Positions 12,071 to 22,816 of a stretch of 29,434 bases of DNA are shown here, in pieces. The position numbers and the translations under genes are program-made. The DNA is taken from the NCBI GenBank assembly GCA_044226655.1, contig JBGAGO010000008.1, positions 1 to 29,434 of the forward strand, read 5' to 3'. Every line of letters starts with the position of its first letter. Within the stretch, counting starts at the first letter, position 1. Origin of the DNA: JBEVOS01 sp044226655. GTDB taxonomy: Bacteria > Pseudomonadota > Alphaproteobacteria > Caulobacterales > Aquidulcibacteraceae. The notes beneath the pieces were generated by a model. It was not told the origin of the DNA and did not search any database. It saw nothing but the letters and a program-made list of their open reading frames with translations.

Positions 12071-12216
12071 CCTTCTCCCCCGGGAGGGGGAGAAGGTGTC
12101 AGCGAAGCTGACGGATGAGGGGGCGGTTCTCAGAACCGGACGCGGCCTAAAACGGAACCGCGCCCCCTCACCCGGCTTGCTTCGCAAGCCGACCTCTCCC
12201 CCGCGCGGGGAGAGGT
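12071..12216. repeat. Inverted pair of REP-like palindromic elements (REPIN-like) between rpoB and rpoC
   Basis: Two copies of one element face each other. Copy A (12071-12129, minus orientation) has an 11-bp hairpin 12071-12081/12086-12096 and a small GTCAGC/GCTGAC hairpin at 12098-12112. Copy B (12155-12216, plus orientation) has GGCTTGC/GCAAGCC at 12174-12190 and a 10-bp hairpin at 12192-12216. The facing ends TGAGGGGGCGGTTC and GAACCGCGCCCCCTCA are near-complementary. A third copy lies at 19539-19588. The pair almost fills the gap between the rpoB stop and the rpoC ribosome site. Confidence 0.85.
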
Positions 12217-12227
12217 GAAACACTTCG

Positions 12228-16328
<4,101 letters not shown>

Positions 16329-16499
16329 TGCTCTCCCTTTCCCGCTTGCGCCATGTGCGATCGGGCCGATCGATCGCAGGCGCAGCGCGGTGGACGCCGC
16401 CACACCGTCTCCGACCGGATGAGTCCGGTCTGTTGCGCGCGCAGCGGAGACGAAAGCTGCACACGGCGCGGGCCACACACATGCCGCGCGGAAGATGTA

Positions 16500-16529
16500 T
16501 CGGGGCCGCGTTCGTAGGCGCGGCCCCGA
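16500..16529 (-). promoter_or_regulatory. GC-rich hairpin between rplL and rpoB (attenuator or processing site candidate)
   Basis: An 11-bp perfect stem (16500-16510 with 16519-16529) closes an 8-base loop, 15 bases beyond the rplL stop. The leftward sequence after it is TACATC, without a T run, so it is not a classic terminator. In E. coli the same gap holds an attenuator and an RNase III site that set the ratio of L7/L12 to polymerase; a similar role is an inference. The rest of the 16329-16499 spacer shows no gene. Confidence 0.5.
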
Positions 16530-16544
16530 CAGCAAGGAACGCTG

Positions 16545-16922
16545 TTACTTCAGCTCGACCTTTGCGCCGGCCTTTTCGAGCTGTTCCTTGAACTTGGCGG
16601 CGTCGGCTTTGTTGACGCCTTCCTTGACGGGCTTGGGCGCGCCTTCGACCAGATCCTTGGCTTCCTTGAGGCCGAGGCCGGTGATGGCGCGGACTTCCTT
16701 GATGACCTCGATCTTCTTGTCGCCGGCGGCGGTGAGCAGGACCGTGAATTCGGTTTGCTCTTCAGCCGGCGCAGCAGCGGCGGCGGCGCCCGGCGCAGCG
16801 GCGACCGCTACCGGCGCGGCGGCCGAAACGCCCCACTTGTCTTCAAGCAGCTTGGCGAGCTCAGCGGCCTCAAGGACCGTGAGCGACGAGAGATCATCGA
16901 CGATTTTTTCGAGCTTCGACAT
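16545..16922 (-). CDS. rplL: 50S ribosomal protein L7/L12
   Basis: L7/L12 forms the multimeric stalk that recruits translational GTPases. The 125-residue product has the expected three parts: an N-terminal dimerisation helix (residues 1-33), an alanine/proline-rich hinge (AAAPVAVAAAPGAAAAAAPA, about 35-53), and the globular C-terminal domain with KKIEVIKEVRAITGLGLKEA and the closing EKAGAKVELK. An AAGG ribosome site precedes the ATG. It lies 46 bases after rplJ and shares its transcript. The hairpin at 16500-16529 follows closely and may let more L7/L12 than polymerase be made. Confidence 0.98.
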   Translation of the reverse strand: MSKLEKIVDDLSSLTVLEAAELAKLLEDKWGVSAAAPVAVAAAPGAAAAAAPAEEQTEFTVLLTAAGDKKIEVIKEVRAITGLGLKEAKDLVEGAPKPVKEGVNKADAAKFKEQLEKAGAKVELK

Positions 16923-16968
16923 TGTTCAAACCTTGAATGCGTTGTGTTTCGATCAGCGGATCGGACGA

Positions 16969-17484
16969 TTAAGCGGCTTCCTTGGCGGCGTAGGCGGCGA
17001 GCACGCGGGCCAATTGCCCGCCGGGCGCTTGCAGCACGCCGGCGATCTTGGTCGCTGGCGCGTTGATGAGCCCGATGATCTTGCCGCGCAGCTCGTCGAG
17101 CGACGGGAGCGTCGCCAAATCCTGGACGCCGCGGGCGTCCAGAACGGTCGGCCCCAAAAGGCCGCCCACGAGCACGAACTTCTCCTTCTCCTTAGCGAAG
17201 GCCGCCGCGACCTTGGGGGCCGCGATGGGGTCTTCGGAGTAGGCGATCGCCGTGGGGCCAGTGAACAGGTGCGCGCCCGCCGCGGACGGGGTGCCGTCGA
17301 TGGCGATTTTCGCGAGCCGGTTCTTGACCACTTTCAAGCCGGCGCCCGCCTGCGAGAGGCGGACGCGGAGCGTCGTCAAATCCGCAACGGTAAGACCGGC
17401 ATAGTGGCCCACGACCACCACGCCCGCCTTGGCGAACACGCCTTTCAGCGCCTCCACCGAGCTGGCCTTTTCAGCACGATCCAT
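16969..17484 (-). CDS. rplJ: 50S ribosomal protein L10
   Basis: L10 anchors L7/L12 dimers to 23S rRNA at the stalk base. The 171-residue product has the N-terminal rRNA-binding domain (MDRAEKASSVEALKGVFAKA, then KVVKNRLAKIAI) and an alanine-rich C-terminal helix (GQLARVLAAYAAKEAA) of the kind that binds L12. A GGGGAG ribosome site lies before the ATG at 17482-17484. It starts the rplJ-rplL-rpoB-rpoC group. About 440 bases upstream contain no gene but several strong hairpins, fitting the autogenous control of this operon by L10 known in other bacteria. Confidence 0.97.
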   Translation of the reverse strand: MDRAEKASSVEALKGVFAKAGVVVVGHYAGLTVADLTTLRVRLSQAGAGLKVVKNRLAKIAIDGTPSAAGAHLFTGPTAIAYSEDPIAAPKVAAAFAKEKEKFVLVGGLLGPTVLDARGVQDLATLPSLDELRGKIIGLINAPATKIAGVLQAPGGQLARVLAAYAAKEAA

Positions 17485-17928
17485 TGCGGTCTCCCCACCC
17501 GGCCGCGAACGGCCGGGCCTTTAGAGGGCCGGGACCGCGAGCGGTCCCGGTGGAGGCGTCCGGACCATTCCGAACGCCCCTAAGGGCGCGCGCGGAAGGC
17601 GCCGCTCGCCGGCGGGAGCCGGGGACGGCGCGCACTGCACGCGCGACCTGTCCCAGAGGCTCGCCAAACGACCCAGACTATGATTGTCTGGGTTCGAACA
17701 ACGTCGGCTCTGTCTCTTGCGGGCCCGGCGAAGCGCGTGAAACCTCAAGCGCTTCAATGAATTAAGCCCCGCGCAAAGCGGCCCTTAGGCCGCACTTGTG
17801 CAAGGCGCCAGCAGTCTCGGACAGGAACGACCAGTTAACGAACTGGTCGAGCCGGCGGATATGGACGATTTGCTACGCCCCCGCAAGGGGTGATCCACAC
17901 CTTTTGGTGTCCCGACTGCGTCTGCCCT
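17485..17928 (-). promoter_or_regulatory. rplJ leader and promoter region with several hairpins
   Basis: This 444-base gap holds no gene. Nearest to rplJ are two GC-rich hairpins: 17498-17505/17510-17517 (8 bp; the loop reads TTCG on the transcript) and 17529-17538/17541-17550 (10 complementary bases on each side). Further away are CCCAGAC/GTCTGGG (17672-17692) and CGACCAGTT/AACTGGTCG (17828-17849). The strand bias and position fit an L10 leader, but I cannot fold it to a known model. No convincing promoter was found by eye; TTGCGG with CATATC, spaced by 17 bases near 17855-17886, is too weak to call. Confidence 0.45.
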
Positions 17929-18858
17929 CTAGCCATAGAGGGCGGTCTTCTCTTGTGCATAAGGCGCGTAGGATTCGACGAGCGTGGCGCTGTTGAGCAG
18001 CATCTCCGCGCGCGGGCTGGCGCCGCCGGGATCATAGACGGTGGTCCGCACCCACATGCTCTCCGTGCGCCGGCTGCCGGAGAGAAACACGACCTCCCGT
18101 TCGATCTCGTAGTCGCGGCCCACAAAGAGCGGCCCGTTGATCAGCCGGATTTCCTGGTCCGCGAACAGGCCTACCGCCGGCCCCTTCACCGGCCAGCCCG
18201 GACGGCGCGAACTGTACTGGAGCAGCACGCTGATCATCTCCATCGGAATGACGGGGTCCCCGAACGGGCCCGCCTCGCGATAGAAGCGCGATGGCTCGGT
18301 GATCTTGGCCAGCTTGTCGTTCAGCGAAAACGGGTAGAGATCGCCCATGTGCTGGTCCGCGCCCATGCGCACCGGATGGCGCCCCTGCCGCATCCCCACC
18401 CGCACGTCGCGCAAAATCACCGGTTGATCGAGCGGCCTTAGCTCGCCCAGCCGGGCGGCCAGCGCCGTCGGCCCCGCCCCGCCGATCGAGATCGTGCCCC
18501 GCAGCACCTCAGTCCCGTCCTCCTTTTCCATCGTGATCCTGGCCACGCCGTCGACCGGCTCTTCGGCGATAGCCCGTGCCGCTTCGCCATCGAACACCAT
18601 CGCGCGGTAATGCGCCGATGCGCAGCCCTCCCGCCACCAGCGTTCGCCCCACAGCGCTTCGCCAAGCGGCGCGATCTGGCTGAAATGGGTTGGGCCCTCG
18701 ATCGCGCCGCCCTTGAAGCCCAGCTTTTGCGCGGTCGCGTCATCATGCATGGAGGCGTGATTGTCGTAGGTTTGGGCTTGCAGCATGTTCGCCGGGCGCC
18801 GCCACGGGCCGACGATGCGCCCATCCTTCCGCTCAAGCGGATTATCGAAAAACTGCAT
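17929..18858 (-). CDS. Hotdog-fold protein, MaoC-like (function unassigned)
   Basis: The 309-residue product resembles proteins with two hotdog domains in one chain, as in MaoC-type enoyl-CoA hydratases and related thioesterases. The N-terminal half has YDNHASMHDDATAQKLGF followed by KGGAIEGPTHFSQ, close to the hydratase signature in which an Asp/Asn and a His, five or so residues apart, act on the acyl-CoA. Here D32 or N33 and H38 are the candidates. The second half (from about residue 160) looks like a further hotdog domain. The substrate is unknown, and the hydratase motif is not exact, so the enzyme class is uncertain. GGGAGG precedes the ATG. It is divergent from the glutathione peroxidase gene and lies upstream of the rplJ leader. 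Confidence 0.55.
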   Translation of the reverse strand: MQFFDNPLERKDGRIVGPWRRPANMLQAQTYDNHASMHDDATAQKLGFKGGAIEGPTHFSQIAPLGEALWGERWWREGCASAHYRAMVFDGEAARAIAEEPVDGVARITMEKEDGTEVLRGTISIGGAGPTALAARLGELRPLDQPVILRDVRVGMRQGRHPVRMGADQHMGDLYPFSLNDKLAKITEPSRFYREAGPFGDPVIPMEMISVLLQYSSRRPGWPVKGPAVGLFADQEIRLINGPLFVGRDYEIEREVVFLSGSRRTESMWVRTTVYDPGGASPRAEMLLNSATLVESYAPYAQEKTALYG

Positions 18859-18939
18859 CGCGGCCTCCCTCTAAGGCGATGCTACACCCTTGCGCCGCCC
18901 GCCGCGCAACGCCCAAATGTCCCGCAGACGGAGGACCCA

Positions 18940-19488
18940 ATGACCGCGATCCAAGACATCCCGCTCACGCGTATCGACGGCGCGCCCGATACGCTCGCCG
19001 CCCATAAGGGCAAAGTGCTGCTGATCGTGAACGTCGCCTCCAAATGCGGGCTGACGCCGCAATATGAGGGCCTCGAAAAATTGTTTGAAGCCAAGCGCGC
19101 GGACGGCCTCGAAGTGCTCGGCTTTCCGGCCAACAATTTCCGTGGGCAAGAGCCCGGCACGGAGGCCGAAATCGCCGATTTCTGCAAGACGACCTACGAC
19201 GTGCAATTTCCGCTGTTCTCGAAAGTCTCGGTCGTCGGCGCCGATCAGCACCCGCTCTACGCCGCGCTGACCCAGGCTGTGCCGGCCGCGACCGGCGAGG
19301 GCCCGATGCGCGCGCGCCTCGAAGGCTTCAAAATGGAAACCAACAAGGCGCCGGACATTCTCTGGAACTTTGAAAAGTTCGTCGTCGGCCGCAATGGCGC
19401 GGTGGTCGCGCGCTTCTCCCCCGATGTGGCCGCCGACGATCCGCGCCTGACCGCCGTGATCGATGCGGAATTGGCGAAGGCAGCCTAA
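18940..19488 (+). CDS. Glutathione peroxidase family protein (thiol peroxidase, BtuE-like)
   Basis: The 182-residue product reduces hydroperoxides, probably with thioredoxin rather than glutathione as in most bacterial relatives. Catalytic residues are visible: C36 in NVASKCGLTPQY, Q70 in NNFRGQEPGT, and W142-N143 in LWNFEKF. It uses cysteine, not selenocysteine. C82 (FCKTTYDV) stands where a resolving cysteine is found in the thioredoxin-dependent group. GGAGG seven bases before the ATG fixes the start; the open frame continues upstream to 18610, but that part overlaps the divergent hotdog gene. No signal peptide is seen, so it should be cytoplasmic. The gene ends facing the alcohol dehydrogenase, with two palindromic elements between them. 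Confidence 0.92.
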   Translation: MTAIQDIPLTRIDGAPDTLAAHKGKVLLIVNVASKCGLTPQYEGLEKLFEAKRADGLEVLGFPANNFRGQEPGTEAEIADFCKTTYDVQFPLFSKVSVVGADQHPLYAALTQAVPAATGEGPMRARLEGFKMETNKAPDILWNFEKFVVGRNGAVVARFSPDVAADDPRLTAVIDAELAKAA

Positions 19489-19499
19489 CTCGTACCGCC

Positions 19500-19540
19500 G
19501 GCTTCCAGCCGGCAGTCGTGCGCCCTGCCGGCTGGAAGCC
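19500..19540. repeat. Perfect 16-bp inverted repeat after the glutathione peroxidase gene
   Basis: GGCTTCCAGCCGGCAG (19500-19515) and its exact complement (19525-19540) flank 9 bases. There is no T run, so its action as a terminator is doubtful. The core GCCGGCTGGAAGC also looks like a dispersed intergenic repeat I associate with alphaproteobacterial genomes. Confidence 0.75.
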
Positions 19541-19588
19541 CCTCATCCGGCCCGTCGGGCCACCTTCTCCCCCTCACGGGGGAGAAGG
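19539..19588 (+). repeat. REP-like palindromic element, single copy
   Basis: It begins CCCCTCATCCGG, has an inner GGCCC/GGGCC hairpin (19549-19561) and ends with an 11-bp hairpin CCTTCTCCCCC/GGGGGAGAAGG (19563-19573/19578-19588). The same layout occurs twice in the rpoB-rpoC gap. It lies 11 bases from the alcohol dehydrogenase stop, between convergent genes. Confidence 0.85.
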
Positions 19589-19599
19589 GCGCGTCGCCG

Positions 19600-20637
19600 C
19601 TACAGCGTCGCCATGTCGATCACGAAGCGATAGCGCACGTCGCTTTTCAGCATGCGCTCATAGGCATCGTTGATCGCTGAGATAGGGATGATCTCGATAT
19701 CGGCCGCGACGCCCTTGGCGGCGCAGAAATCCAGCATCTCCTGGGTCTCTGCGATGCCGCCGATGGGCGAGCCCGCGAGCGAGCGGCGCCCGCCCAGCAG
19801 CACGAAGGCGTGCGCCGGCGGATGCGGCTTCTCCGGCGCGCCGACCAGGCACATCGTGCCGTTGTAGTGCAGCGCCTGCAGGAACGGGTTGAGATCGTGC
19901 GCGACCGCGACCGTGTTCAGGATGAAATGGAATTTGTTGCGCTGCGCGCGCATCGCGTCCTTGTCGGTCGACACCACGATCTCGTCGGCGCCGAGCCTGC
20001 GCGCATCCTCCGCTTTGTTCGGTGAGGTCGTGAACAGCACGACCCGCGCGCCCATCGCATGCCCGAGCTTCACGCCCATATGCCCGAGCCCGCCGAGGCC
20101 GACGACGCCGATCGTCTGGCCCGGCCCGACGTTCCAATGGCGCAGCGGCGAATAGGTCGTGATGCCGGCGCACAGCAAAGGCGCGGCGGCGGCCGGATCG
20201 AGACCGTCGGGAATGCGCAGTACGAAATCCTGATCGACCACAATCGATTTCGAATAGCCGCCATTGGTGGGCTCGCCGCTCTGCGTCTCGGTTCCGCCAT
20301 AGGTGCCGACGCCGCGCGCGCAGAATTGCTCGAACCCTTCGCCGCACGCCTCGCAGGTCCGGCAAGAATCCACGAGACAGCCGACGCCCACCAGCGCGCC
20401 CGGCTTATGCTTGGAAACCGCCGCGCCCACGCTCTTCACGCGCCCGACGATCTCGTGGCCCGGCACGACCGGATATTTCGTGCCGCCCCATTCATTGCGC
20501 GCCGTGTGCAGATCGGAATGACAGACGCCGCAATAGAGAATGTCGATCTCGACATCGCTCGGCCCGACGGCGCGGCGTTCGATCGCGATGGGCCCAAGCG
20601 AAGCATCCGCGGCTTTGGCGGCATAGGCGGCGACCAT
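19600..20637 (-). CDS. Zinc-dependent NAD(P) alcohol dehydrogenase (YahK/CAD-like)
   Basis: The 345-residue product belongs to the medium-chain dehydrogenases that interconvert aldehydes and alcohols, usually with NADPH in this subgroup. Catalytic zinc ligands are C39 (CGVCHSDLH), H61 and E62 (PGHEIVG), and a cysteine near 157 (PLLCAGITTYSPL). The structural zinc is held by C92, C95, C98 and C106. The nucleotide fold shows GVVGLGGLGHMGVKLG. The start MVAAYAAKAAD is preceded by GGGAGA; a longer open frame exists to 20763 but overlaps the methionine aminopeptidase gene. Only 26 bases separate it from that gene, so the two are probably co-transcribed. The physiological substrate is unknown. Confidence 0.92.
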   Translation of the reverse strand: MVAAYAAKAADASLGPIAIERRAVGPSDVEIDILYCGVCHSDLHTARNEWGGTKYPVVPGHEIVGRVKSVGAAVSKHKPGALVGVGCLVDSCRTCEACGEGFEQFCARGVGTYGGTETQSGEPTNGGYSKSIVVDQDFVLRIPDGLDPAAAAPLLCAGITTYSPLRHWNVGPGQTIGVVGLGGLGHMGVKLGHAMGARVVLFTTSPNKAEDARRLGADEIVVSTDKDAMRAQRNKFHFILNTVAVAHDLNPFLQALHYNGTMCLVGAPEKPHPPAHAFVLLGGRRSLAGSPIGGIAETQEMLDFCAAKGVAADIEIIPISAINDAYERMLKSDVRYRFVIDMATL

Positions 20638-20663
20638 GACTGTCTCCCTCTGTCTCGGCGCGA

Positions 20664-21413
20664 TCAATCGCCCATCGTCAGCACGAGCGCGCCGTTTTTG
20701 GTGGCGACGAGCGTGTGTTCGTATTGCACGGTGGGCTTGGCCGTGTCGGCGCGCAACGTCCATTCATCGCCGCCCTCGATCGCCCATTCGCTACCCATCG
20801 ACAGGAACGGCTCGATCGTGAACACGAGGCCCTCTTCGATGCGGCGGCGTTCGCTGGCGTCGTACCAGGTGGGGAGCGAACCCGGCTCTTCGTGCAACGC
20901 GCCGCCAACGCCGTGCGAGGCGAGATTGCGGATCAGCGTGTAGCGGTTCTTGTCGGCGAAGCTCTGGATGGCGCGCCCGATCTCGCGCATCGGCGCGCCC
21001 GCGCGCACCTGATTGATGCCGGCCCACATGGCGCGTTTGCCGTCGCGCATCAAGCGCTCCTGCTTCGCCGTCGGCTGGCCCACGACAAAGCTCGCGCCGG
21101 TGTCGCCGAAAAAGCCATCCTTCTCGGCGGAGACGTCGATGTTGATCAGATCGCCGGCCTGCATGATTTCATCGCCCGGAATGCCGTGCGCGATGTTCGG
21201 AAAGATCGAGATGCAAGTCGCGCCAGGGAAATCGTAGGTCAGTTCCGGCGCCGAGCGCGCGCCCGCCTTGTCCAGCAGCGCACGGCCCAGCTCATCGAGC
21301 TCCTTCGTCGTCATCCCCGGTTCGAGCGCCGCGCCCATCGCGTCCCGCACCTGCGCCACGATGCGCCCGATGACGCGGAGACGTTCGAGCTGCTCTTCGT
21401 TTTCAATCGTCAT
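20664..21413 (-). CDS. map: Methionine aminopeptidase, type I (divergent)
   Basis: The enzyme removes the N-terminal methionine from new proteins. The 249-residue product keeps all five metal ligands: D93, D104, H167, E201 and E232. The active-site histidine is H76 in IAHGIP. The segment before it reads CISIFPNIAHGIP, where the usual enzyme has a SVN-x-x-x-C-HGIP pattern. Both the conserved asparagine and the cysteine are therefore changed, suggesting a second, specialised paralogue rather than the main enzyme. It has no N-terminal zinc-finger extension. Its start overlaps the end of the PIN-like gene by 11 bases, and the alcohol dehydrogenase follows at 26 bases, placing all four genes in one operon. 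Confidence 0.9.
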   Translation of the reverse strand: MTIENEEQLERLRVIGRIVAQVRDAMGAALEPGMTTKELDELGRALLDKAGARSAPELTYDFPGATCISIFPNIAHGIPGDEIMQAGDLINIDVSAEKDGFFGDTGASFVVGQPTAKQERLMRDGKRAMWAGINQVRAGAPMREIGRAIQSFADKNRYTLIRNLASHGVGGALHEEPGSLPTWYDASERRRIEEGLVFTIEPFLSMGSEWAIEGGDEWTLRADTAKPTVQYEHTLVATKNGALVLTMGD

Positions 21414-21729
21414 CTTTCAACTCGATCCATTGCGCGCCCGCGCTCAGCTCTTTTTCGACGCGCACCCAATGCAGGGCGAGCCAGCTGAACAAGGCGTCGT
21501 TGCTGCAATTGCCCAGGCATAGGCGCGCGGCGCGCGCCGCGCCTTGCAGCCCCATAAAATCCGCGTCGCGCGTCAGCACGACCGCGCCGTCGGCGCCAGC
21601 TTTGGCCCAAATGGCCGCGTCTGGCGCCTGCCGCAAGCCCAGGCTCAGAACGTGGATCGCCTCGTGGCCACGGGCCTCCAGCCACCCTACCAAGCGCGGC
21701 GGCAGGTTTTCATCGACAATGAACTTCAT
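21403..21729 (-). CDS. DUF5615 PIN-like protein (probable toxin-like nuclease)
   Basis: The 108-residue product starts MKFIVDENLPPRLVGWLEAR and continues with GHEAIHVLSLG and DGAVVLTRDADF. This is the DUF5615 pattern related to the Mut7-C/PIN fold. Acidic residues D6 and E7 near the start and the DAD (about residues 55-57) are the likely metal-binding residues. Such proteins are regularly paired with a DUF433 protein and are regarded as toxin-antitoxin-like, although few have been tested. The ATG overlaps the stop of the DUF433 gene as ATGA (21726-21729), and the 3' end overlaps the methionine aminopeptidase start by 11 bases. Whether this copy is an active nuclease is unknown. Confidence 0.85.
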   Translation of the reverse strand: MKFIVDENLPPRLVGWLEARGHEAIHVLSLGLRQAPDAAIWAKAGADGAVVLTRDADFMGLQGAARAARLCLGNCSNDALFSWLALHWVRVEKELSAGAQWIELKDDD

Positions 21730-21950
21730 TCCGCCGCGACGGCGTGGCCATCCACGAGCCGCGCGGCAAAGTCGAGGCTGGCGCGCAGATCATCTTGGGT
21801 GAGTTGCGGGTAATCGCTCAGGATTTCCCGCTCGCTCATGCCAGCGGCGAGCCAGCCCAGAACGTGGGACACGCGAATGCGCGTGCCCTCGATGCGCGGA
21901 TGGCCCGAACATGTTTCCGGATCGGCGACAATACGGTCTGCGAGCTTCAT
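21726..21950 (-). CDS. DUF433 protein (probable antitoxin partner of DUF5615)
   Basis: The 74-residue product begins MKLADRIVADPETCSGHPRI and contains the DUF433 signature: PxxxxGxPRIxGTRIxVxxVLGWLAAGMSEREILxDYPxLTxxDLRASL. This is a small helix-turn-helix-like domain that probably binds DNA and the partner protein. The only ATG in frame near the start is 21948-21950. No ribosome site lies before it; instead an extended -10 promoter is placed so that the mRNA would begin at the ATG. A TTG two codons earlier is less likely. It opens an overlapping operon with the DUF5615 gene, a methionine aminopeptidase and an alcohol dehydrogenase. Confidence 0.85.
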   Translation of the reverse strand: MKLADRIVADPETCSGHPRIEGTRIRVSHVLGWLAAGMSEREILSDYPQLTQDDLRASLDFAARLVDGHAVAAE

Positions 21951-21956
21951 AGCCAA

Positions 21957-21965
21957 AATATAGCA
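21957..21965 (-). promoter_or_regulatory. Extended -10 promoter of the DUF433 operon (predicted leaderless)
   Basis: On the minus strand TGC-TATATT is an extended -10 with a five-of-six hexamer (21957-21962) and the TGn motif before it. No -35 is recognisable. The start site expected seven bases on falls at about 21950, the A of the DUF433 ATG. Confidence 0.55.
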
Positions 21966-22067
21966 CGGCGCGTGGCCTGAAGCACCGTCTGTCCCCGCCC
22001 CTTCGCTGGACAGGGTTAGGGGTGGGGCATCGGCGTCGCGCTTTCAAAAATGCAGCGCAAACACCCC

Positions 22068-22095
22068 CTCCTCCACCCCGCAAGGGGGGGAGGAG
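22068..22095 (-). repeat. GC-rich palindrome after rplA, possible terminator
   Basis: A stem with 11 of 12 pairs (22068-22079 with 22084-22095) around a GCAA loop lies 13 bases beyond the rplA stop. Leftward it is followed by GTGTTTG and then, 20 bases on, ATTTTTG. It resembles a dispersed palindrome of a different family from the CCTTCTCCCC elements and may double as the rplK-rplA terminator. The adjoining 21990-22030 stretch (CCCCGCCCCTTCGCTGG and TTAGGGGTGGGGC) looks like part of the same kind of element. Confidence 0.55.
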
Positions 22096-22107
22096 AGCAG
22101 GTTGGCG

Positions 22108-22812
22108 TTATCCCTGCGCTTGCGTCGCGCTCGACGGCTCGACGCGCACGCCGGGGCCCATCGTGGAGGAGACGGCGACCTTTTTGAGGTAGGTCCCCTT
22201 CGCGCCCGTGGGCTTGGCCTTCACGACCGCATCCACGAAGGCGCGGATATTGCCGGTGAGCTGCGCTTCCGAGAAGCTCGCCTTGCCGACGCCCGCATGG
22301 ATGATGCCGGCCTTCTCGGCGCGGAACTCGACCGCGCCGCCCTTGGCGTCCTTCACGGCCTTCGCCACGTCCATGGTCACCGTGCCGACCTTCGGGTTCG
22401 GCATCAGGCCGCGCGGGCCTAGCACTTTGCCGAGGCGGCCGACGAGCGCCATCAGATCCGGCGTCGCGATCAGGCGATCGAACTCGATCTTGCCGCCATT
22501 GATGGTCTCGAACAGGTCCTGCTCGCCCACGATGTCGGCGCCGGCATTGCGCGCTTCGTCCGCCTTCGGGCCGCGCGCGAACACCGCGACCTTCAGCGTC
22601 TTGCCCGTGCCGTTCGGCAGATTGCAGACGCCGCGGACTTGCTGATCCGGATATTTCGGATCGACGCCCAGATTGAGCGCGATTTCGACGGTCTCATCGA
22701 ACTTCGCTGACGCGCGTTCCTTGATCAGCTTCACAGCCTCGTCGAGCCCGACGAGCTTACGGCTGTCGATATTGGCGTGGCTCTTGGCCATGCGCTTGGT
22801 TGGCTTCGGCAT
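22108..22812 (-). CDS. rplA: 50S ribosomal protein L1
   Basis: L1 builds the mobile stalk near the ribosomal E site and represses its own operon in many bacteria. The 234-residue product has the usual length and signature segments: TVEIALNLGVDPKYPDQQVRG near the start, GRLGKVLGPRGLMPNPKVGT in the middle, and GTYLKKVAVSSTMGPGVRV at the end. A GGAGG ribosome site lies within the end of rplK, and only four bases separate the two genes, so they are translated from one mRNA. The downstream palindrome separates it from the DUF433 operon promoter. Confidence 0.98.
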   Translation of the reverse strand: MPKPTKRMAKSHANIDSRKLVGLDEAVKLIKERASAKFDETVEIALNLGVDPKYPDQQVRGVCNLPNGTGKTLKVAVFARGPKADEARNAGADIVGEQDLFETINGGKIEFDRLIATPDLMALVGRLGKVLGPRGLMPNPKVGTVTMDVAKAVKDAKGGAVEFRAEKAGIIHAGVGKASFSEAQLTGNIRAFVDAVVKAKPTGAKGTYLKKVAVSSTMGPGVRVEPSSATQAQG

Positions 22813-22816
22813 GGTC

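Noticed and set aside
17855..17886. TTGCGG-17-CATATC as an rplJ promoter
   Set aside because: Only half of each hexamer matches; not enough to call.
18610..18939. Upstream extension of the glutathione peroxidase frame
   Set aside because: Overlaps the divergent hotdog gene, and GGAGG clearly marks the ATG at 18940.
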